From: Mesostigma viride | Lineage: Eukaryota > Streptophyta > Mesostigmatophyceae > Mesostigmatales > Mesostigmataceae | Length of the DNA: 50,000 nucleotides | Direction: 5' to 3' | NCBI GenBank assembly: GCA_009746045.1 | Contig: RPFO01001338.1 | Coordinates: 105,001-155,000 of the forward strand | Part shown: in pieces, positions 15,101-26,200 of the stretch | Layout: each line of letters begins with the position of its first letter | Numbering within the stretch: position 1 is the stretch's first letter | Program-made: the position numbers and the translations under genes | The notes under the pieces: model-generated | Told to the model about the DNA's origin: nothing | Databases searched by the model: none | What the model saw: the letters and a program-made list of their open reading frames with translations, nothing else

Positions 15101-18100
15101 TTGCATGTCATGTGTGTTCTGCGCTCGCATGGCATGTGTGTTCTGCGCTCGCATGTCATGTGTGTTCTGCGCTCGCATGTCGTGTGTGTTCTGCGCGCGC
15201 ATGTCATGTGCGTAGTGCGCTCGCATGTCGTGTGTGTTCTGCGCTCGCATGTCGTGTGTGTTCTGCGCTCGCATGTCATGTGTGTTCTGCGCTTGCATGT
15301 CATGTGTGTTCTGCGCTCGCATGGCATGTGTGTTCTGCGCTCGCATGTCATGTGTGTTCTGCGCTCGCATGTCGTGTGTGTTCTGCGCTTGCATGGCATG
15401 TGTGTTCTGCGCTCGCATGTCGTGTGTGTTCTGCGCTCGCATGGCATGTGGGTTCTGCGCTCGCATGTCGTGTGTGTTCTGCGCTCGCATGTCATGTGTG
15501 TTCTGCGCTCGCATGGCATGTGTGTTCTGCGCTTGCATGTCATGTGTGTTCTGCGCTCGCATGTCATGTGTGTTCTGCGCTCGCATGGCATGTGTGTTCT
15601 GCGCTTGCATGGCATGTGTGTTCTGCGCTCGCATGTCGTGTGTGTTCTGCACTCGCATGTCGTGTGTGTTCTGCGCGCGCATGGCATGTGTGTTCTGCGC
15701 TCGCATGGCATGTGTGTTCTGCACTCGCATGTCGTGTGTGTTCTGCGCTCGCATGTCGTGTGTGTTCTGCGCTCGCATGGCATGTGTGTTCTGCGCTCGC
15801 ATGTCATGTGTGTTCTGCGCGCGCATGTCATGTGTGTTCTGCGCTTGCATGTCATGTGTGTTCTGCGCTCGCATGGCATGTGTGTTCTGCGCTCGCATGT
15901 CATGTGTGTTCTGCGCTCGCATGTTGTGTGTGTTCTGCGCTCGCATGGCATGTGTGTTCTGCGCTTGCATGTCATGTGTGTTCTGCGCTCGCATGTCGTG
16001 TGTGTTCTGCACTCGCATGTCGTGTGTGTTCTGCGCGCGCATGGCATGTGTGTTCTGCGCTCGCATGGCATGTGTGTTCTGCACTCGCATGTCGTGTGTG
16101 TTCTGCGCGCGCATGTCGTGTGTGTTCTGCGCTCGCATGTCGTGTGTGTTCTGCGCTCGCATGTCGTGTGTGTTCTGCGCTCGCATGTCGTGTGTGTTCT
16201 GCGCTCGCATGTCGTGTGTGTTCTGCGCTCGCATGTCGTGTGTGTTCTGCGCTTGCATGTCGTGTGTGTTCTGCGCTCGCATGTCATGTGTGTTCTGCGC
16301 TCGCATGTCGTGTGTGTTCTGCGCTCGCATGGCATGTGTGTTCTGCACTCGCATGTCGTGTGTGTTCTGCGCGCGCATGGCATGTGTGTTCTGCGCTCGC
16401 ATGGCATGTGTGTTCTGCGCTCGCATGTTGTCTGTGTTCTGCGCGCGCATGTCATGTGTGTTCTGCGCTCGCATGTTGTGTGTGTTCTGCGCTCGCATGT
16501 CGTGTGTGTTCTGCGCTCGCATGTTGTGTGTGTTCTGCGCTCGCATGTCGTGTGTGTTCTGCGCTTGCACGTCGTGTGTGTTCTGCGCTTGCATGTCATG
16601 TGTTTTCTGCGCTCGCATGTCGTGTGTGTTCTGCGCTCGCATGTCGTGTGTGTTCTGCGCGCGCATGTCGTGTGTGTTCTGCGCTCGCATGTCGTGTGTG
16701 TTCTGCGCTCGCATGTCGTGTGTGTTCTGCGCTCGCATGTCGTGTGTGTTCTGCGCTCGCATGGCATGTGTGTTCTGCGCTCGCATGTCGTGTGGGTTCT
16801 GCGCTCGCATGGCATGTGTGTTCTGCGCTCGCATGTCGTGTGTGTTCTGCGCGCGCACGTCGTGTGTGTTCTGCGCTCGCATGTCGTGTGTGTTCTGCGC
16901 TCGCATGTCGTGTGTGTTCTGCGCTCGCATGTCGTGTGTGTTCTGCGCTCGCATGTCGTGTGTGTTCTGCGCGCGCATGTCATGTGTGTTCTGCACTCGC
17001 ATGTCGTGTGTGTTCTGCGCTCGCATGTCGTGTGTGTTCTGCGCTCGCATGTCGTGTGTGTTCTGCGCTCCCATGTCATGTGTGTTCTGCGCTCGCATGT
17101 CGTGTGTGTTCTGCGCTCGCATGTCGTGTGTGTTCTGCGCGCGCATGTCATGTGTGTTCTGCACTCGCATGTCGTGTGTGTTCTGCGCTCGCATGGCATG
17201 TGTGTTCTGCGCTCGCATGTCGTGTGTGTTCTGCGCTTGCATGTCATGTGTGTTCTGCGCTCGCATGGCATGTGTGTTCTGCGCTTGCATGTCATGTGTG
17301 TTCTGCGCTTGCATGTCATGTGTGTTCTGCGCTCGCATGGCATGTGTGTTCTGCGCTCGCATGTTGTGTGTGTTCTGCGCTCGCATGTCGTGTGTGTTCT
17401 GCGCTTGCATGGCATGTGTGTTCTGCGCTTGCATGTCATGTGTGTTCTGCGCTCGCATGTCGTGTGTGTTCTGCGCTCGCATGGCATGTGTGTTCTGCGC
17501 TCGCATGTCATGTGTGTTCTGCGCTCGCATGTCGTGTGTGTTCTGCGCGCGCATGTCATGTGCGTAGTGCGCTTGCATGTCGTGTGTGTTCTGCGCTCGC
17601 ATGTCGTGTGTGTTCTGCGCTCGCATGTCATGTGTGTTCTGCGCTTGCATGTCATGTGTGTTCTGCGCTCGCATGGCATGTGTGTTCTGCGCTCGCATGT
17701 CGTGTGTGTTCTGCGCGCGCACGTCGTGTGTGTTCTGCGCTTGCATGTCATGTGTGTTCTGCGCTCGCATGTCGTGTGTGTTCTGCGCTCGCATGGCATG
17801 TGGGTTCTGCGCTCGCATGTCGTGTGTGTTCTGCGCTTGCATGTCATGTGTGTTCTGCGCTCGCATGGCATGTGTGTTCTGCGCTCGCATGTCATGTGTG
17901 TTCTGCGCTCGCATGTCATGTGTGTTCTGCGCTCGCATGGCATGTGTGTTCTGCGCTTGCATGTCATGTGTGTTCTGCGCTCGCATGTCGTGTGTGTTCT
18001 GCACTCGCATGTCGTGTGTGTTCTGCGCGCGCATGGCATGTGTGTTCTGCGCTCGCATGGCATGTGTGTTCTGCACTCGCATGTCGTGTGTGTTCTGCGC

Positions 18101-21100
18101 TCGCATGTCGTGTGTGTTCTGCGCTCGCATGGCATGTGTGTTCTGCGCTCGCATGTCATGTGTGTTCTGCGCGCGCATGTCATGTGTGTTCTGCGCTTGC
18201 ATGTCATGTGTGTTCTGCGCTCGCATGTCGTGTGTGTTCTGCGCGCGCATGGCATGTGTGTTCTGCGCTCGCATGGCATGTGTGTTCTGCGCTCGCATGT
18301 CATGTGTGTTCTGCACTCGCATGTCGTGTGTGTTCTGCGCGCGCATGTCGTGTGTGTTCTGCGCTCGCATGTCGTGTGTGTTCTGCGCTCGCATGTCGTG
18401 TGTGTTCTGCGCTCGCATGGCATGTGTGTTCTGCGCTCGCATGTCGTGTGTGTTCTGCGCTCGCATGTCGTGTATGTTCTGCGCTTGCATGTCGTGTGTT
18501 TTCTGCGCTCGCATGTCATGTGTGTTCTGCGCTCGCATGTCGTGTGGGTTCTGCGCTCGCATGGCATGTGTGTTCTGCACTCGCATGTCGTGTGTGTTCT
18601 GCGCGCGCATGGCATGTGTGTTCTGCGCTCGCAGGGCATGTGTGTTCTGCGCTCGCATGTTGTGTGTGTTCTGCGCGCGCATGTCATGTGTGTTCTGCGC
18701 TCGCATGTTGTGTGTGTTCTGCGCTCGCATGTCGTGTGTGTTCTGCGCTCGCATGTTGTGTGTGTTCTGCGCTCGCATGTCGTGTGTGTTCTGCGCTTGC
18801 ACGTCGTGTGTGTTCTGCGCTTGCATGTCGTGTGTGTTCTGCGCTCGCATGTCGTGTGTGTTCTGCGCTCGCATGTCGTGTGTGTTCTGCGCGCGCATGT
18901 CGTGTGTGTTCTGCGCTCGCATGTCGTGTGTGTTCTGCGCTCGCATGTCGTGTGTGTTCTGCGCTCGCATGTCGTGTGTGTTCTGCGCTCGCATGGCATG
19001 TGTGTTCTGCGCTCGCATGTCGTGTGGGTTCTGCGCTCGCATGGCATGTGTGTTCTGCGCTCGCATGTCGTGTGTGTTCTGCGCGCGCACGTCGTGTGTG
19101 TTCTGCGCTCGCATGTCGTGTGTGTTCTGCGCTCGCATGTCGTGTGTGTTCTGCGCTCGTATGTCGTGTGTGTTCTGCGCTCGCATGTCATGTGTGTTCT
19201 GCGCGCGCATGTCATGTGTGTTCTGCACTCGCATGTCGTGTGTGTTCTGCGCTCGCATGTCGTGTGTGTTCTGCGCTCGCATGTCGTGTGTGTTCTGCGC
19301 TCGCATGTCATGTGTGTTCTGCGCTCGCATGTCATGTGTGTTCTGCGCTCGCATGTCGTGTGTGTTCTGCGCGCGCATGTCATGTGTGTTCTGCACTCGC
19401 ATGTCGTGTGTGTTCTGCGCTCGCATGGCATGTGTGTTCTGCGCTCGCATGTCGTGTGTGTTCTGCGCTTGCATGTCATGTGTGTTCTGCGCTCGCATGG
19501 CATGTGTGTTCTGCGCTTGCATGTCATGTGTGTTCTGCGCTTGCATGTCATGTGTGTTCTGCGCTCGCATGGCATGTGTGTTCTGCGCTCGCATGTTGTG
19601 TGTGTTCTGCGCTCGCATGTCGTGTGTGTTCTGCGCTTGCATGGCATGTGTGTTCTGCGCTTGCATGTCATGTGTGTTCTGCGCTCGCATGTCGTGTGTG
19701 TTCTGCACTCGCATGTCGTGTGTGTTCTGCGCTCGCATGGCATGTGTGTTCTGCGCTCGCATGTTGTGTGTGTTCTGCGCTCGCATGTCGTGTGTGTTCT
19801 GCGCGCGCATGGCATGTGTGTTCTGCGCTCGCATGTCGTGTGTGTTCTGCGCTCGCATGTCGTGTGTGTTCTGCGCTCGCATGGCATGTGTGTTCTGCAC
19901 TCGCATGTCGTGTGTGTTCTGCGCTCGCATGGCATGTGTGTTCTGCGCTCGCATGTTGTGTGTGTTCTGCGCGCGCATGTCATGTGTTTTCTGCGCTCGC
20001 ATGTCGTGTGTGTTCTGCGCTCGCATGTCGTGTGTGTTCTGCGCTTGCATGTCGTGTGTGTTCTGCGCTCGCATGTCGTGTGTGTTCTGCGCTCGCATGT
20101 CGTGTGTGTTCTGCGCTTGCATGTCGTGTGTGTTCTGCGCTCGCATGTCGTGTGTGTTCTGCGCTCGCATGTCATGTGTGTTCTGTGCTCGCATGTCACG
20201 TGTGTTCTGCGCGCGCATGTCATGTGTGTTCTGCGCTCGCATGTCATGTGTGTTCTGCGCTCGCATGTCGTGTGTGTTCTGCGCGCGCATGGCATGTGTG
20301 TTCTGCGCTCGCATGGCATGTGTGTTCTGCACTCGCAAGTCGTGTGTGTTCTGCGCTCGCATGGCATGTGTGTTCTGCGCTCGCATGTTGTGTGTGTTCT
20401 GCGCTCGCATGTCGTGTGTGTTCTGCGCTTGCATGGCATGTGTGTTCTGCGCTCGCATGTTGTGTGTGTTCTGCGCTCGCATGTCGTGTGTGTTCTGCGC
20501 TCGCATGTCGTGTGTGTTCTGCGCTCGCATGTCGTGTGTGTTCTGCGCTCGCATGTCGTGTGTGTTCTGCGCTCGCATGTCGTGTGTGTTCTGCGCTCGC
20601 ATGGCATGTGTGTTCTGCACTCGCATGTCGTGTGTGTTCTGCGCTCGCATGGCATGTGTGTTCTGCGCTCGCATGTTGTGTGTGTTCTGCGCGCGCATGT
20701 CATGTGTTTTCTGCGCTCGCATGTCGTGTGTGTTCTGCGCTCGCATGTCGTGTGTGTTCTGCGCTTGCATGGCATGTGTGTTCTGCGCTCGCATGTCGTG
20801 TGTGTTCTGCGCTCGCATGTCGTGTGTGTTCTGCGCTCGCATGTCGTGTGTGTTCTGCGCTCGCATGTCGTGTGTGTTCTGCGCTCGCATGTCGTGTGTG
20901 TTCTGCGCTCGCATGTCATGTGTGTTCTGCGCGCGCATGGCATGTGTGTTGTGCGCTTGCATGTCATGTGTGTTCTGCGCTTGCATGTCATGTGTGTTCT
21001 GCGCTCGCATGTCATGTGTGTTATGCGCTTGCATGTCATATGTGTTCTGCGCTCGCATGTCATGTGTGTTCTGCGCTGGCGGTGGGCACCCCTAGTCGTG

Positions 21101-21638
21101 CGGCTTTGACTGTAGAGAGCCGAATCGCCATGATCACCAGTCCATGGACAGGGCTTACCAATTGAACATACTTGACCCCCTGGAATAAAGCTTAAGCCCC
21201 CCCAGGAATGGATCCCATGTAGGTTGCGTATGGCACATCGTCGCTAAGCTCACGGATGATAGTAGCGTGGGATAGTATCCATAGGTTAATGTCGTTGCCA
21301 CTTGGCAGTCATTTGACCGCCCAGAAGCTTTTTGTTTTAGTACCATCTATAAGCCGCTGCTGGCCTACCAAGACGACCGGCAGGGACTTGACAGCAGGGT
21401 CGCGGTCGGCCCCAGGGTGCACCTCCAGGCAGTGCTCCAGCGCGTCCATCTGCCGTCGTGCCGATTGATGGCCCATGCAAAATTTTATGAAGAAGCACCA
21501 GCGGTAGGAAGAAGCATCAACGTTAGTTAGAACAACAACAAGGTTCATGAAGCAGCACGAGTGTTGCAAAGAGGCACCAAGGCTGGGAGGACAAACAACA
21601 TCTCAGTGGGAGTGTGTGGCCGGCACATCGCCGTTGTG

Positions 21639-21725
<87 letters not shown>

Positions 21726-23182
21726 TATGATGCGAGTGGGTATGGGTGTGGGTGCGGCTGGAGGTGTGGCTGTGGGTGCGGGCACATGGCAGCATTAATG
21801 CCAGAAATGAAAGCCTGAAAGACCCGTGCTAGGTGCTTCATTGGAATAGGCTAGATGACCCTTTCGTGACCAGGGTAGGCAGAGATCAACCCTACCTGAG
21901 CACGGCGGGTGATGGCATACTTGTGAAAGACAACAAACTGCCCCTCATCATCCCATATTGTGTAGCAGTCTCAGAGCTCCGTGCCCTAGTCTAAGTTCAC
22001 AGAGCACCCCACAGGTTCCATAGGCACTGCAGCAAGCTCTGAATAAGGATAGCACTTGCAAAGCTCATTGGCGTGGTGTGGTATGCTCTGATCTGTTCTG
22101 TTCTGTTCTGTTCTGTTCTGTTCTGTTCTGTTCTGTTCTGTTCTGTTCTGTTCTGTTCTGTTCTGTTCTGTTCTGTTCTGTTCTGTTCTGTTCTGTTCTG
22201 TTCTGTTCTGTTCTGTTCTGTTCTGTTCTGTTCTGTTCTGTTCTGTTCTGGTCTAACTTGCTTTGGCTTGGTTTGGTTTGGCTGCGCTTGATTGCGTTGT
22301 GTTGCGTTGGTTTGGTTTGGTTTTGGTTGGGTTGGGTCGGTTTGGGTTGGGTTGGGTTGGGTTGGGTTGGGTTGGGTTGGGTTGGGTTGGGCTGGGCTGG
22401 GCTGGGCTGGGCTGGGCTGGGCTGGGCTGGGCTGGGCTGGGCTGGGCTGGGCTGGGCTGGGCTGGGCTGGGCTGGGCTGGGCTGGGCTGGGCTGGGCTGG
22501 GCTGGGCTGGGCTGGGCTGGGCTGGGCTGGGCTGGGCTGGGCTGGGCTGGGCTGGGTTGGGTTGGGTTGGGTTGGGTTGGGTTGGGTTGGGTTGGGTTGG
22601 GTTGGGCTGGGTTGGGTTGGTTTGGGTTGGTTTGGGTTGGGTTGGGTTGGTTTGGTTTGGGTTGGGTTGGGTTGGGTCGGGTTGGATTGGGCCGGGTTGG
22701 GTTTGCACTGGGACTGGAGGACGTGGTATGGTACCACTTGTCATGGCATCTGTGAGGGGGAAGAGTGAGAAAGAGGGGAGAGTTACGCAGTTAATAGAGC
22801 GTAGGTAGGGCCAGATGCTATGGGGTGCTATGGGGGGTCGGTGCGATGGGGACGGTGCGAAGCGTGGACGGGCCCTTGCTGGGCCTAGGGAGGGTATGGC
22901 AGGGTGGCCACCCTTGCTTATAGACTCATAATCCCCCACTTCTGTGCTGGAATGTATGTAAGAACAAAACTTCCACAACCCACAGCGCAGGCACTCGATT
23001 GTTGTTTTGCACGTTTTGGACCCCCACCTTATGCTTGATCTGGTCCCTTAGCGAGAGGCGCAGCGAGGGCTGGCCCCCATTCGCATGACCCTTGTCGGTG
23101 CCCTGCTCGTCCTCCCTGTCATTGCTGATGCTGCGTGGCTCACGGTCCACCTGCCTCAGCCATCCCGTGGACATGGGGCAGC

Positions 23183-23278
<96 letters not shown>

Positions 23279-26200
23279 CAGCACAGATGACACCGAGATG
23301 CGGTCAGGGCAGTGGCATGGCAGTGGCAGAGACGGAGTGGCATTTTGCCACAGTATAATCATTAAATCAATTGGTTCTATTACAGCGCAGAGGCAAGGAA
23401 ACCGTTCAATCATGTACGTGCACTTTTGTTTTTGCAAGATTATTGCACAAGTTGCTCGAGCATGTGCGCCCGGCGCTCACAACAAAAGGCACAACTGGGC
23501 AAGCACGCAAGTGGAAAGGGAGGGTGGGGATTCGATAGCTGTGAGCCTGGAATACCCCGAGACTGAAAGGTACAATAACACGCAGCCTTATGCCGGCAAT
23601 GGCAGACCAGCCCTCCCAGTCTGCTGCCAAGCACACCTGTCGAACCGGAGAGCGGAGAGCACGAGGATCGATGCTATCCCCAGGCCCATGCCTGTCCAAA
23701 TCGCTTGGCTGAAATCACTTGGCTGGAATCACTTTGCCCATCGCCAGCAGTGCATGCCTGGCTCGCTGCATGTCTATTCATAGAAATGAAGCTCACCGCG
23801 GGGTCTGCCTCTGCCTCGGCGTGGGTGTGCCCCGCATGGCTCACGCCTGTGGGAGGGACAGACACGGGGTGTGGCAGAGGGCCACCTAGTTAGCGATTAA
23901 ATGATTCAGTACTGTAATCGAGACATTTGATTGAGTTGTATGGGCTGCGAGGCACAGCACAGAGAAAATATCAGCGTCCATCTTTGGTAGGAAAGAGACA
24001 TGCAAGAGGTCCGGATGCGTGCAATCATGCGACCTGGGTTGCATTTGCCATGGCTGGACAGAAACCCTGCATGCGTGCATATCTCAACCTACTGCCCTTA
24101 TTACTGGCACCACTGTTGATCGACCTTGCATGCGTGCATATCTCAACCTACTGCCCTTATTGCTCGCACCACGGTTGATCGTGTAGAGACCAACTTGCTG
24201 CCAGGCTCAGCTAGGCCATCGACAAGGGGGGCATGGGGAAGGGAGGGGAAAGCGGAGGGGGGGGGGGAGGGGCAGCAGGGCAATTCAACTTACGATGCTT
24301 GGTCTTTTCAGGTGGGCCAGGGAGACTTCAGAAACTACCAGGATGTGAAGTGGGCAACGAGAATGCAGCACTGGCACAAATCCCTTAATGCTAGCGGACA
24401 TCAGGGGAGTCGCCTGGGCCCAGCTAGGGAGCAAAGCCAACACGCATTCAACCGGGACATGGCAGCATCCCAGCATTCTCTACAATCTTGCATGAAGGGC
24501 TCGCTGGTTGGGCCAGTTCCCTTTCAATGGCCAGCACAGCCAAAGGTAGCACCTAACCTGCAAAAACAAAGCAGGAGCCGTAACCAGGATGTGAGAGGAG
24601 TAACAAGGATGCAAAAGAGATGGGCTGAAGCAACTGTGAAGAATGCCATAGTAAGTACCAAGGCCTTTGTTCACTTGCTGGCTGCCTTGTCCGTGGCATG
24701 AACTTGCTTGCTCCTGCAACCAAACAAGCACAGCATTCTCACTCTTGCCCACAGTCAGGGACAAACGCAACCTGGGATGCACATCAATGCGCAAAGGACA
24801 AAACACTTGAGTGGCAGAGTCAGCAGTTGCCATGCACCTAGCTGAAGAGAACTCTCCTCTCCTCTCTCCCCCGCCCACCTAGCACCAGCACAGCCAACAT
24901 CTCCACCACCAACCTATTGCTGCAATACGCTAACTTACAGGCTTGTCTACAAATAAATATGTTAGTACTATAATATGTAGAACTCGCCTACCCCACGTAC
25001 CGACAACACTTGCGCGCCCGCCCATGTTGTGGTAGAGCTGCTGGATGTACTCGGAATAGAACGGGATGACACCTGGCGCATGCAGGCAGCACCAAGGCAC
25101 GCATGCAATGTTTGCAATGACGGCCGCGCACGCATGAAGGAGCGCAAGCATGAAGGTTGCCGTGTGGTTCCTGTCGATCTCATGGCCAAAGGGGAAAAGA
25201 GGGAAAACTGTTAGCGAATGAGGGGCACGGGGAATATTTGTGGGCCACATTGTAGGAAAAGCCTACCCTTATTAGAAATTATTTATATAAATATAGCCAG
25301 TATCAAGGAAACGGGGAAACCCTGTTAGCCAACATGAAGGGCGAGGGTATATGCATTCTTACTCCGGAACAAAGGATGGAGATTCCCCAAACCCCAACAA
25401 TTTTCATGAAAGTTTCCAAGTTTATGTGTCGACGTCGGGTCTGCTGTGTGAAACCTGGAAGTCAAATCAGGCACCTTTAATGTTGCCATCCATGCACACA
25501 AGAGCAGAGCATCACGAGCCGAACGAGGCGGATCCGTACCATATGGGGGCACGGTGAACGCCTCCCCATATAGAGCCAAACCTCGTGATGGATCTCCGCG
25601 TGAAGAGTTTGGGTCAGGCTGTACGATGGGGGCTAGGTAATCCAGAGGAAGGGTTTTTGCCAGGCTGTACAATGTGGGGGGTGGTAAATCCAGAGGAAGG
25701 GTTTTTGCCAGGCTGTACAATGTGGGGGATGGGTAATCCAGAGGAAGGGTTTTTGCCAGGCTGTACAATGTGGGGACTAGGTAATCCAGAGAAATTTAAG
25801 GGGTTTAGGATTTATTTTTTAGGTGTCCCATCTGGCCACTTGATCAGGTTTCCCATCTTGCCAGCTACACATGGAATGGCGGTCAGTCTCCGCTCACCAA
25901 GTGGGCGCAACAAGAAGTTTGGGAAAGAATGTACTGTGAAATCCCTTTCCATGGACCGGCGCAGCAACGGCCAGCAACCATCCACGACGCGCGCAGCAAC
26001 CGCCAGCAACCACCTACGACACGTGCAGTAACGGCCAGCAACCATCCACGACACGCGCAGCAACGGCCAGCAACCATCCACGACACGCGCAGCAACCGCC
26101 AGCAACCATCCACGACACGCGCAGCAACCGCCAGCGACCATCCACGACACGCGCAGCAACGGCCAGCAATCACCTACGACACGCGCAGTAACGGCCAGCA

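Larger units (their letters stand above)
2552..21078. repeat. 18.5 kb satellite array of a 24-bp unit (about 770 copies)
   Basis: Tandem 24-bp unit with core TGCGCTCGCATGTCG followed by a GT-rich tail (TGTGTGTT). It is uninterrupted and lies wholly inside one LDAH intron. The unit length is a multiple of three and the consensus has no TAA, TAG or TGA on either strand, so all six frames stay open for kilobases: one plus frame runs 2539-21165 and one minus frame 13805-2502. Frequent variants are GCTTGC, GCACTC, GCGCGC, ATGTCATG, ATGGCATG and ATGTTGTG, most of them CpG-to-TpG/CpA changes. Read in the LDAH sense, the consensus contains no GT dinucleotide and no AATAAA. Units are arranged in higher-order blocks, listed separately. 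It is not treated as coding: there is no codon bias, no domain, and all frames are equally open. Confidence 0.98.

Noticed and set aside
2552-21078. CRISPR array
   Set aside because: Units are directly adjacent with no unique spacers, there are no cas genes, and the DNA is eukaryotic with spliced genes.
2502-21165. Open frames of hundreds to over 6000 codons on both strands
   Set aside because: They follow automatically from a 24-bp stop-free unit. All six frames are open alike, with no start context, domain or codon preference, and the region is an LDAH intron.
22078-22755. Proteins from the TTCTG and GGGTT/GGGCT arrays (both strands)
   Set aside because: Simple pentamer repeats within an LDAH intron; the open frames come from the unit sequence.
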